5,271 nucleotides of DNA, from NCBI GenBank assembly GCA_030594025.1, contig JAUVFY010000109.1, positions 1-5,271 on the forward strand, in the 5' to 3' direction. This DNA comes from Deltaproteobacteria bacterium. Its GTDB lineage: Bacteria > Desulfobacterota > GWC2-55-46 > JAUVFY01. Below, in pieces: positions 1 through 4,991 of this stretch. Both the position numbers and the translations under genes were made by a program. Within the stretch, counting starts at the first letter, position 1. The number at the start of each line of letters is the position of its first letter. The notes under the pieces were generated by a model. It saw nothing but the letters and a program-made list of their open reading frames with translations, searched no databases and was not told where the DNA came from.

Positions 1-315
1 GCTGGCTTTGTAATCGGGTCAGCCGCAAGGCGCATACCCGTTGTAATAGACGGCTTCATATCCACTGCCGGGGCGCTCGTGGCCTGCGAGCTCGAGCCTG
101 TGGTTAAAGATTATCTTTTCGCCTCCCACAACTCGGTAGAAAGGGGGCACAGGGTTATGCTCGAAAGGATGGCGTTAAAACCCCTCGTGGACCTGGGGCT
201 ATGCCTCGGTGAGGGCACGGGGGCCGCACTGGGAATATCGCTCGTTGAGGCCGGTGTAAAGATATATAGCGAGATGGCTACGTTCAAGGACGCCGGGGTT
301 TCGGAGAAGCATTGA
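1..315 (+). CDS. cobT: Nicotinate-nucleotide--dimethylbenzimidazole phosphoribosyltransferase, C-terminal part (5' end outside window)
   Basis: The frame is open from base 1 and ends at TGA 313-315, giving the last 104 residues of CobT. The family transfers phosphoribose from nicotinate mononucleotide to the lower-ligand base, usually 5,6-dimethylbenzimidazole, giving alpha-ribazole-5'-phosphate in the cytosol. Visible family signatures are AGFVIGSAARRIPVVIDGF at visible residues 1-19, the SHNSVERGH stretch at 42-50 and LGLCLGEGTGAAL at 65-77. The Glu of the GEGTGAA motif (visible residue 71) lies about 33 residues from the end, which fits the catalytic Glu317 of the 356-residue Salmonella enzyme. 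The ending EMATFKDAGVSEKH is typical of a complete CobT C-terminus, so the gene is not truncated at this side. A GTG at 79 is internal and not a start. cobS and a cobC-like gene follow on the same strand, which supports the call. Its promoter and any cobalamin riboswitch would lie upstream of the window. Confidence 0.95.
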   Translation, partial: AGFVIGSAARRIPVVIDGFISTAGALVACELEPVVKDYLFASHNSVERGHRVMLERMALKPLVDLGLCLGEGTGAALGISLVEAGVKIYSEMATFKDAGVSEKH

Positions 316-471
316 GGGAACCTTTTTGTAAAGGACAGTAGAAACAAGGACGGATTTGATACGGCATGGTATAGGGCGGAAAAAGTTCTCCTGCGTTATC
401 TCAATTAAAAGTTTTTGAAGGGAGTTTGAGGGAAACGAGGGTCCAGGATCCTTTTACAAAAAGTTTCCCTC
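314..471. repeat. Short element bounded by 22-23 bp near-perfect inverted repeats (MITE-like or REP-pair-like)
   Basis: The left arm, 314-335, and the reverse complement of the right arm, 449-471, agree except for one substitution and one single-base indel. The shared core reads GAGGGAA then CTTTTTGTAAA. The left arm starts inside the cobT stop codon and the right arm ends 8 bases before the cobS ATG, so the 158-bp element fills nearly the whole gap. A third partial copy, GAGGGAAAC at 428-436, lies inside and pairs exactly with GTTTCCCTC at 463-471, giving a 9-bp stem with a 26-nt loop. The interior encodes no recognisable protein. It could be a non-autonomous mobile element, a REP/BIME-type repeat, or an mRNA hairpin that tunes cobS expression. 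I see no clear target-site duplication. Confidence 0.6.
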
Positions 472-479
472 TAAAAAAA

Positions 480-1211
480 ATGAAGCGTTTCCTTCTGGCC
501 GTACAGTTTCTAACCATAATCCCCGCGGGAAGGCCCGGCCTTCCAGAGCCCGCGGAGCTCGGTCGTTCCATGGTATTCTTCCCGCTTGTCGGGGTCCTGC
601 AGGGTTTGGTGCTCGTTTTCGCGGATTATCTCCTCTTGAAGGTCCTTCCCATAAGTGTGGCGAGCGGGTTTCTCTTGATAATACTTCTTCTTACAAACGG
701 GGGTTTCCACCTTGACGGTTTTGTTGATACGGTCGACGGCCTTACTGGGGGCGGCTCGCCCGAGGAACGGCTCCGTATAATGCGGGACAGCCGGACAGGG
801 GCAATAGGGGTTGTATGCGTGGTGCTTCTTTTACTCATGAAATTTCTCTGTATAGACACCCTTTCGCTGGATGAAAGGGGCGTTTCGGTCTTGCTCTTCC
901 CTCTCGCGGGGAGGTGGGCTATGGTGCCCATGGCCTCGTGGGCCCCTTACGCAAGACAGGAGGGACTGGGCAAGGCCTTCGCAGGAACCGGAAGCGTAAC
1001 GCTTTTGCGGGCAACGGCCATCGGGGCACTTTTTTTCACCATTTTTCTCGGCCTCCGGGGGCTTTTTATCCTCGCCATACTCCTGGCTTTAACATATGCG
1101 ATAACGGCCTTTTTCAATAAAAAACTCGGGGGAGTTACAGGCGACGTATTCGGTTTCCACAGCGAGGTCTCAGAGGTCTTTTTCCTTTTGCTGATACTCG
1201 TGGATTTTTAA
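480..1211 (+). CDS. cobS: Adenosylcobinamide-GDP ribazoletransferase (cobalamin synthase)
   Basis: This 243-residue inner-membrane protein should join adenosylcobinamide-GDP with alpha-ribazole or its 5'-phosphate to give adenosylcobalamin or its phosphate. It begins MKRFLLAVQFLTIIPAG, a characteristic CobS N-terminus. The acidic motif HLDGFVDTVDGL is at 77-88, followed by RLRIMRDSRTGAIG at 97-110 and the late motif GGVTGDVFGFHSEVSE at 217-232. Hydrophobic segments near 33-54, 57-74, 107-128, 136-152, 176-211 and 232-243 fit the polytopic family. I chose ATG 480 because family homology starts there. The frame extends back to TTG 426, but those 18 extra residues are encoded by the inverted-repeat element and the purine-rich GAAGGGAG at 417-424 is too close to that TTG. 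ATG 480 itself has no good Shine-Dalgarno sequence, being preceded by CTCTAAAAAAA. The length matches the usual size of about 245-260 residues. Confidence 0.95.
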   Translation: MKRFLLAVQFLTIIPAGRPGLPEPAELGRSMVFFPLVGVLQGLVLVFADYLLLKVLPISVASGFLLIILLLTNGGFHLDGFVDTVDGLTGGGSPEERLRIMRDSRTGAIGVVCVVLLLLMKFLCIDTLSLDERGVSVLLFPLAGRWAMVPMASWAPYARQEGLGKAFAGTGSVTLLRATAIGALFFTIFLGLRGLFILAILLALTYAITAFFNKKLGGVTGDVFGFHSEVSEVFFLLLILVDF

Positions 1212-1232
1212 ACAGGACAGGGTTTTACTTTT

Positions 1233-1868
1233 ATGAAAACTACGAGACTGTATCTTATCCGACACGGCCAGGTCGCCAACCACCATGAGTTCCGCTACAA
1301 CGGCCATTCGGACGTGGATATAACCAGTGTCGGTGAGAGGCAGATGGAACGCCTCGCGGAGTTCCTCACGGGGGAGCCCATAAAGGCAGTGTTTTCGAGC
1401 GATCTTAAGAGGGCCTTCAAGGGCGCGCTCGTTATCGGGAAAAAATTGGGCCTTGAGCCCCGTAAGATCACGGCCTTCAGGGAACTCCACTTGGGAAGAT
1501 GGGAGGGCCTGACAAGGCAGGAGGCAACAGAGAGGTTTCCCGAGGAGGCCCATTTCAGCTTCAAGGACCTCGCCACAACGAAGGTAAAGGGAGGGGAGAC
1601 CCTCCTTGAGCTTAGAAAGAGGGTACTTCCGGCCCTCCGTGATTTAATAGAACGCCACAGGGGGGAGGCCTTCTGCCTGGTTCTCCACGGCGGGGTAAAC
1701 CGTGTAATACTCTGCGACGCCATGGGGCTCCCGATGGAAAACTTTTTCGCCATTGAGCAGGATTACGGCTGCCTGAACGTAATAGACCACTTCCCGGACG
1801 GAATAAAGGTCGTAAAGATGCTTAACGGCGGCCCCAACCAGTCCCTTGAGAAGTCGGTCATCTACTGA
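1233..1868 (+). CDS. cobC: Histidine-phosphatase family protein, probable alpha-ribazole phosphatase
   Basis: The 211-residue product belongs to the phosphoglycerate-mutase-like histidine phosphatases. In this context it should remove the 5'-phosphate from alpha-ribazole-5'-phosphate or from adenosylcobalamin-5'-phosphate. The phosphohistidine motif is LIRHGQ at 8-13, with His11 as the nucleophile. Supporting residues are Arg60 in SSDLKRA (55-61), Glu84 in FRELHLGRWEG (82-92) and His152 in VLHGGVNRVI (150-159). YNGHSDVDIT at 22-31 resembles the equivalent CobC segment. The start ATG is 21 bases after the cobS stop. Possible ribosome-binding sequences AGGA (1214-1217) and CAGGG (1218-1222) precede it, the latter at a slightly long spacing of about 10 bases. 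Fold and chemistry are secure. Substrate is inferred from the flanking cobT, cobS and cbiA, because histidine phosphatases are hard to assign by sequence alone. Confidence 0.88.
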   Translation: MKTTRLYLIRHGQVANHHEFRYNGHSDVDITSVGERQMERLAEFLTGEPIKAVFSSDLKRAFKGALVIGKKLGLEPRKITAFRELHLGRWEGLTRQEATERFPEEAHFSFKDLATTKVKGGETLLELRKRVLPALRDLIERHRGEAFCLVLHGGVNRVILCDAMGLPMENFFAIEQDYGCLNVIDHFPDGIKVVKMLNGGPNQSLEKSVIY

Positions 1869-1881
1869 GCCGCGGGGGTAG

Positions 1882-1909
1882 GGGGGAGGGGGCATGGGGG
1901 AGGGGGCAT
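1882..1909 (+). repeat. Perfect 14-bp G-rich tandem duplication, quadruplex-prone
   Basis: The unit GGGGGAGGGGGCAT occurs twice in direct succession with no mismatch, starting 14 bases after the cobC stop. With the preceding GGGGG at 1874-1878 there are five runs of at least five G separated by loops of only 1-3 bases (TA, A, CAT, A). That pattern meets the usual definition of a G-quadruplex-forming sequence on the + strand, so the RNA could form one as well. A 10-bp direct repeat, CCCCCTTTAT at 1912-1921 and 1928-1937, lies just downstream. The duplication itself is seen directly; quadruplex formation is inferred. Confidence 0.8.
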
Positions 1910-1921
1910 GGCCCCCTTTAT
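1901..1921 (+). terminator. Terminator-like hairpin between cobC and cbiA (possible attenuator)
   Basis: AGGGGGC (1901-1907) pairs perfectly with GCCCCCT (1911-1917) around a 3-base ATG loop, followed by TTATT. The stem is very GC-rich but the U-tract is short and interrupted, so it may be a weak terminator, an RNA-stability element or a pause site. Its 5' arm uses G-runs that would also serve in the quadruplex at 1874-1906, so the two structures compete. It lies 41 bases before the cbiA start and could reduce read-through from cobC. Confidence 0.4.
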
Positions 1922-1957
1922 TAATTCCCCCCTTTATCGTAAGGATAAGGTTGAAAG

Positions 1958-3367
1958 ATGGGTTATTCCGGACGCAAATTAAAAGCCTTTATAATAGCGG
2001 GTATTCGAAGCGGCGAGGGGAAGACGACCCTGACCCTGGGTATAATGGAGGCTTTGAGACGGAGGGGGTATAAGGTAAAACCCTTCAAGGCCGGCCCCGA
2101 CTATATAGACCCGGGATACCACGCGGCACTTTGCCAGAGCCCTTCGTACAACCTCGATACCTGGATGATGGGTAAGCACGGGGTTAAAGGGACCTTTTTC
2201 AAAGTGATGGAGGCCGGGGCAATAGGTGTTGTGGAGGGGGTTATGGGGCTCTTTGACGGAAAGTACGGGGAAGCGCCCGGTGGTGAGGGGAGCACGGCGC
2301 ACTTAGCCAGGGTTTTAAAGATTCCGGTCGTCCTCGTCGTCGACGCCTCGGGAATGTCGGGAAGCGCAGGGGCTGTAGTTAAAGGCTTTGAAAGGTTCGA
2401 CCCAGCGGTAAGGATTGGGGGTGTTATATTCAACAGGGTCGGGGGCCCGAGACATTACGAGATGCTCAAAAACGCAGTGAAGGAGGCATCAGGTGTAAAG
2501 GTGTTCGGTTTTCTGCCCGCAGACCGGACGATAAAACTCCCCCACAGGCACCTCGGGCTCGTCACCAGCGGGGACCTTAAAAAGGGCGAGTGGGGGAGGT
2601 TTTTAAAACGGACCCGTGCGCTCGTTGAAAAAAACGTTGACATTGATAGGCTCTTGGGGTTCTTAAACGCGCACCCTGCGCTTTACGCGAAAAGGTCTTC
2701 TTCCGGACAACCGGTGACCCCTACGGGCAGGTCACCCAGGATAGCCGTTGCCCGTGACAGTTCTTTTTGCTTTTACTACAGGGAAAATCTGGACATCCTT
2801 GAGGGCTTTGGAGCAAAGGTGGTCTTTTTCAGCCCACTCAAGGATAAGACACTGCCCCGGGGGGTAAATGGAATTTACCTCGGAGGCGGATATCCCGAGC
2901 TTTACGCCCGGGGGCTTGAGAGGAACTGGTCTTTAAGGGAGGAGATTAAAGGGTTTTCCCTTGCCGGATGTCCGGTATATGCCGAATGCGGGGGGCTCAT
3001 GTACCTGGGAAGGGCCTTAAGGGACCTTAAAGGAAAGACCCACAAGATGGTAGGGGTTTTCCCCTGGACCTCTAAGATGCTTGAGAAAAGAAAGGCCCTC
3101 GGCTACAGGGAAGTTAAGGCCCTGTCCGGGTGTACTTTTTTAAGAAGGGGAGATACCATCAGGGGCCATGAATACCATTACTCCGAGATTAAAACCCCTC
3201 CCGGGGGTATAAAGGGTGTCTTTTCGGTTTCCGGCTCTACGGGCAGATCGAGCGAAGGTTTTCTCCTGAAAAACACCCTCGCGAGCTACGTGCACCTTCA
3301 TTTTGCGAGCAACCCCTCTTTTGCCCGGGGGTTTGTAAAGTGCTGCGCACGGCGAATGGGAGTTTAG
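1958..3367 (+). CDS. cbiA: Cobyrinic acid a,c-diamide synthase
   Basis: The 469-residue cytosolic enzyme uses ATP and glutamine to amidate the a and c carboxylates of the corrin ring; it is named CbiA in the anaerobic pathway and CobB in the aerobic one. The N-terminal ATP-binding domain has Walker A GIRSGEGKTT at 15-24, KPFKAGPDYIDPGYH at 41-55, EGVMGLFDG at 93-101, the hydrophobic LVVDASGMSGSAGA at 126-139 and LPHRHLGL at 194-201. The C-terminal class I glutamine amidotransferase-like domain, about 261-455, has LGGGYPELYA at 308-317, the nucleophile Cys344 in YAECGGLMYLG, GHEYHYSE at 403-410 and the catalytic His446 in SYVHLHF. All expected catalytic motifs are present and the length is normal. 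ATG 1958 is preceded by AAGG at 1947-1950 with 7-base spacing. Relatives that amidate siroheme-type or nickel tetrapyrroles are possible, but the cobT-cobS-cobC context favours corrin. The pathway type cannot be decided from this window. Confidence 0.95.
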   Translation: MGYSGRKLKAFIIAGIRSGEGKTTLTLGIMEALRRRGYKVKPFKAGPDYIDPGYHAALCQSPSYNLDTWMMGKHGVKGTFFKVMEAGAIGVVEGVMGLFDGKYGEAPGGEGSTAHLARVLKIPVVLVVDASGMSGSAGAVVKGFERFDPAVRIGGVIFNRVGGPRHYEMLKNAVKEASGVKVFGFLPADRTIKLPHRHLGLVTSGDLKKGEWGRFLKRTRALVEKNVDIDRLLGFLNAHPALYAKRSSSGQPVTPTGRSPRIAVARDSSFCFYYRENLDILEGFGAKVVFFSPLKDKTLPRGVNGIYLGGGYPELYARGLERNWSLREEIKGFSLAGCPVYAECGGLMYLGRALRDLKGKTHKMVGVFPWTSKMLEKRKALGYREVKALSGCTFLRRGDTIRGHEYHYSEIKTPPGGIKGVFSVSGSTGRSSEGFLLKNTLASYVHLHFASNPSFARGFVKCCARRMGV

Positions 3368-3370
3368 CCC

Positions 3371-3769
3371 TTATAGCTCCATTGCCCCTGAGACCCGGCA
3401 GTACGATCGCTTGGATTGCTCACCGCAAGGTGTGTAGCGATTTGTAATTAAGAAATGAATCGGAGGAAACATTGACACTGCGGCATAAACAGGCTCACGA
3501 TTGAGATAAAAGTGGCCTACGGGTATCTTCCCTATTTTCCCCATAATCTAAAAAAAATTTTTACCGCCGCCTAAGCCTCTTTTTTCCTTCCCACCTGATA
3601 GAAGTTCTTCCTCGTAGACGAGTCCGTCAAAGCGTGTCTCATTAGGGGGCAATAGCGGCAGGGGCCGGGTGTCTGTAGCCGGGCTGGGAGGGAAAAATTC
3701 AACCCTTTCAGGGGTCCTGCAGCTATATATAAAATTAAACCACCGGTATACATCCGTGCAAATTCCCAT
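3371..3769 (-). other. Stop-interrupted minus-strand reading frame, possible remnant (low confidence)
   Basis: On the minus strand a 73-codon frame starting at ATG 3767-3769 stops at TAG 3548-3550. After one ATT codon the same frame restarts at ATG 3542-3544 and runs 57 codons to TAA 3371-3373. The TAG directly follows a run of eight T, a plausible site for an indel or slippage. Neither half matches a family I recognise. The downstream part contains MFPPIHFLITNRYTPCGEQS and overlaps the 3406-3441 stem-loop. No good ribosome-binding site precedes either start, and an overlapping frame of similar length exists at 3571-3837. It may be chance, or the footprint of a degraded mobile element. Confidence 0.15.
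3406..3441 (+). other. Stem-loop with GCAA (GNRA) tetraloop, candidate structured RNA
   Basis: An outer 6-bp stem, ATCGCT (3406-3411) with AGCGAT (3436-3441), encloses an asymmetric internal loop and an inner 4-bp stem, CACC (3421-3424) with GGTG (3429-3432), capped by GCAA. A GNRA cap over nested helices is typical of structured RNA on the + strand. It starts 39 bases after the cbiA stop, so it could sit in the cbiA 3' untranslated region. I cannot match it to a known riboswitch or ribozyme, and the cobalamin riboswitch box sequences are absent. Confidence 0.3.
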
Positions 3770-3965
3770 AAAGTGGGTTTAACAATGCATATAACAGTGG
3801 CATTAAAAGCATACTTACGAGGGATTTGCCTGGACACTTATTAATGGCTTAATTATATTCACTACTTCTATGTCCGTGGCCCGATTTTTTATAATCGGCC
3901 CGATCATTTTATAGAAAAAAATAATATTGATATATAAATAGCTTACAAGTTGGTTGACTGAAAGG

Positions 3966-4000
3966 AAGGGGCGGCTTGCTAATGCAAGCCGCCCCTTTTT
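3966..4000 (+). terminator. Strong Rho-independent terminator with no adjacent upstream gene
   Basis: GGGGCGGCTTGC (3968-3979) pairs perfectly with GCAAGCCGCCCC (3984-3995) around a TAAT loop, extended by two A-U pairs and followed by T through 4000. The 12-14 bp GC-rich stem and clean U-tract make it a textbook + strand intrinsic terminator. The nearest upstream + strand gene, cbiA, ends 600 bases earlier. It therefore either ends a very long cbiA 3' untranslated region or terminates an unannotated small RNA. On the minus strand the tail, TTCCTTTC, is less convincing. Confidence 0.9.
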
Positions 4001-4086
4001 CTGTCTTAAATCCCCTGTTTTTTTCGCATTTAGACCATCAAGATGTTTCTCAACCCTCAGGGCCCGCTTAAAAAATCCCCTGGGTC

Positions 4087-4116
4087 TTGACTTTTCCCGG
4101 TTTTTGGTTCTAACTT
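4087..4116 (+). promoter_or_regulatory. Candidate sigma-70 promoter of the LuxR-type gene
   Basis: A -35-like TTGACT (4087-4092) is followed after 18 bases by TAACTT (4111-4116), which keeps the key TA...T positions of a -10 box. It lies about 75 bases upstream of the start codon, downstream of the strong terminator, so the gene is likely its own transcription unit. The -10 match is only moderate. Confidence 0.4.
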
Positions 4117-4127
4117 AATGGAGTTAG
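4110..4127. promoter_or_regulatory. Inverted repeat over the -10 box, candidate operator
   Basis: CTAACT (4110-4115) and AGTTAG (4122-4127) form a perfect 6-bp dyad with a 6-base spacer, TAATGG. The left half-site covers the putative -10 element, so a bound dimer could block transcription. The half-site spacing suits a dimeric helix-turn-helix protein, and autoregulation by the downstream LuxR-type product is an obvious possibility. No binding evidence is available. Confidence 0.35.
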
Positions 4128-4134
4128 TTATTTT

Positions 4135-4164
4135 CCGTCCACTTACTCTTTCCCTTCGGGACGG
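4135..4164 (+). promoter_or_regulatory. Leader hairpin upstream of the LuxR-type gene
   Basis: CCGTCC (4135-4140) pairs with GGACGG (4159-4164). The alternative local hairpin TCCC-TTC-GGGA (4151-4161) uses part of the same 3' arm, so the two folds are mutually exclusive. It ends 16 bases before the ribosome-binding AGGGG (4181-4185), which remains free in either fold. No U-tract follows, so it does not look like a terminator. Confidence 0.25.
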
Positions 4165-4191
4165 CTTTGATTCACACACCAGGGGTAAAAG

Positions 4192-4758
4192 ATGCCCTCC
4201 ATCGATGAGATAGCCCGCAGAAGATCCTTGCCCGGGATATTGATCTTCGACCAGAAACAGGCCCCCGTCTACTTAAGCACCGAGTGCCTTGAGATCCTGA
4301 AAGAAATGAGCTATAGCAAAGACACCACGGAAGCCACCCAACCCATACCGCCTGAGGTTTACCGGCTCCTGCGCTCCGCCGATTTTGACAACTCTCCGGA
4401 ATCCGACAACCCCTGTTACGCCGTGGGTATTTTCCGCGGTGATAAACAATACCTTGTCCGGGCGACACCGCTTTACAGTGCGGGGGAGAAAAAAGATAAG
4501 GGAATGCCCCACATAATGATGGTTATCGAAAGGTTCTCACTCGGGCGCCGTCTCGATATAGTTAGGCTCAGGCGAAGGTTCGACTTCACCGACAGGGAGG
4601 CCCAGGTCGTGGGCGAGATAGTCAAGGGGCTCACGAACTGCGAGATAGCAGAGTCCCTTTTCATAAGCGAACACACGGTAAAAGACCATATAAAAAATAT
4701 CATGCACAAACTGGGCGTTCACAACCGGACATCGATATTCTGCAAGGTATTTGAATAA
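4192..4758 (+). CDS. LuxR-family transcriptional regulator with PAS-like N-terminal sensor region
   Basis: The 188-residue product ends in a GerE/LuxR-type helix-turn-helix at about 130-184. FDFTDREAQVVGEIVKGLTN (130-149) is the first part, and EIAESLFISEHTVKDHIKNI (151-170) contains the recognition helix. The Glu of TDREAQVV, the IAE...ISEHTVK core and the closing KLGVHNRT are the usual conserved positions. The N-terminal 115 residues contain GILIFDQKQAPVYLSTECLEIL (15-36, with one break noted at Gln21) and YLVRATPLYS (87-96), which resemble a degenerate PAS fold. No phosphoacceptor receiver domain or acyl-homoserine-lactone domain is evident. ATG 4192 has a good ribosome-binding AGGGG at 4181-4185 with 6-base spacing. 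The gene stands alone between a strong terminator and a repeat-bearing spacer, and no sensor kinase is visible. Its signal and targets cannot be inferred; a link to the B12 genes is not supported. Confidence 0.85.
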   Translation: MPSIDEIARRRSLPGILIFDQKQAPVYLSTECLEILKEMSYSKDTTEATQPIPPEVYRLLRSADFDNSPESDNPCYAVGIFRGDKQYLVRATPLYSAGEKKDKGMPHIMMVIERFSLGRRLDIVRLRRRFDFTDREAQVVGEIVKGLTNCEIAESLFISEHTVKDHIKNIMHKLGVHNRTSIFCKVFE

Positions 4759-4848
4759 AAAGTAGCGCAGCGCCTGTCCGCATTTCCCTATAATCCCAGA
4801 GTACAAAGCCCCTTAGCCGTTATCATGCCGTACTTCCTTTTTCTTTGA

Positions 4849-4890
4849 CGTCCCCGGAATTGTATAATTCGTCCCCGGAATTGCTTAATT
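4849..4890. repeat. Two-copy 21-bp tandem repeat with internal dyad, possible operator pair
   Basis: Two adjacent 21-bp units at 4849-4869 and 4870-4890 match at 19 of 21 positions and share CGTCCCCGGAATTG. The first unit also contains GAATT (4857-4861) and AATTC (4866-4870) around GTAT, and a perfect TATAAT at 4863-4868. A 21-bp period is two helical turns, which would place bound proteins on one face of the DNA. TTGACG at 4845-4850 lies only 12 bases from that TATAAT, too close for a normal sigma-70 promoter. Alternatively these may be remnants of a REP-like repeat family. Confidence 0.6.
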
Positions 4891-4924
4891 TTGTTAACCG
4901 CCCTTGAAAAACCCTCCCGTCTCC

Positions 4925-4952
4925 TTGTTTTTTTTAATTCACGGGGTAAACT
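4925..4952 (+). promoter_or_regulatory. Weak candidate promoter for the SH3-domain gene
   Basis: TTGTTT (4925-4930) and TAAACT (4947-4952) are separated by 16 bases and precede the ATG at 4992 by about 40 bases. Both hexamers are partial matches in an AT-rich spacer where chance matches are frequent. Confidence 0.25.
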
Positions 4953-4991
4953 TTAAAGTAGCTCAGAAAACCTTTAACTTACATATAAACC

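Larger units (their letters stand above)
3368..3965. other. Long gene-poor region after cbiA, AT-rich in its second half
   Basis: About 600 bases without a convincing gene. The first part holds a GNRA-capped stem-loop (3406-3441) and a GGAGG sequence at 3462-3466 with no substantial ORF after it. An A8T5 tract lies at 3550-3562. Small adjacent palindromes occur at 3601-3610 (GAAGTTCTTC) and 3611-3622 (CTCGT-AG-ACGAG). The second half, about 3720-3960, is markedly AT-rich, with a hairpin of CCGATT (3881-3886) and AATCGG (3893-3898) and a direct repeat GGCCCGAT at 3878 and 3897. No tRNA, rRNA or CRISPR pattern is visible. The region may be a decayed insertion, an unannotated RNA gene, or both. 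Confidence 0.6.

Noticed and set aside
426..479. TTG 426 as an earlier cobS start
   Set aside because: The added 18 residues come from the inverted-repeat element, have no CobS homology, and the nearest purine-rich site is only one base from the TTG.
111..1895. Minus-strand and alternate-frame ORFs across cobT, cobS and cobC
   Set aside because: They overlap well-supported genes in other frames, match no family and lack ribosome-binding sites; they are shadows of GC-rich coding sequence.
1979..2643. Minus-strand ORFs inside cbiA
   Set aside because: Fully contained in a gene with all catalytic motifs and no independent support.
3368..3480. A tRNA starting GCCCTTATAGCTCC or a cobalamin riboswitch after cbiA
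   Set aside because: The tRNA-like opening is not followed by cloverleaf arms or a T-loop GTTCGA motif, and riboswitch box sequences are not present on either strand.
3472..3504. Tiny TTG-started peptide behind GGAGG (3462-3466)
   Set aside because: Only about ten codons, with no recognisable leader-peptide feature; the GGAGG may be fortuitous.
3600..3640. Hammerhead-like sequence around CTGATAGAAG and ACGAGTCCGTC
   Set aside because: The CUGAUGA and GAAA core elements are not both present in the required arrangement.
3785..3844. 19-codon + strand ORF starting ATG 3785
   Set aside because: Too short, in AT-rich DNA, without a convincing ribosome-binding site or similarity.
4172..4806. Minus-strand ORFs antisense to the LuxR-type gene
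   Set aside because: Shadow frames; the + strand frame has a clear helix-turn-helix domain and a good ribosome-binding site.
4845..4868. TTGACG...TATAAT as a promoter
   Set aside because: The spacer is only 12 bases, too short for sigma-70, and there is no TGn extended -10.
4759..4940. Terminator after the LuxR-type gene at the T8 run near 4928-4935
   Set aside because: No self-complementary stem precedes the T-run on either strand.
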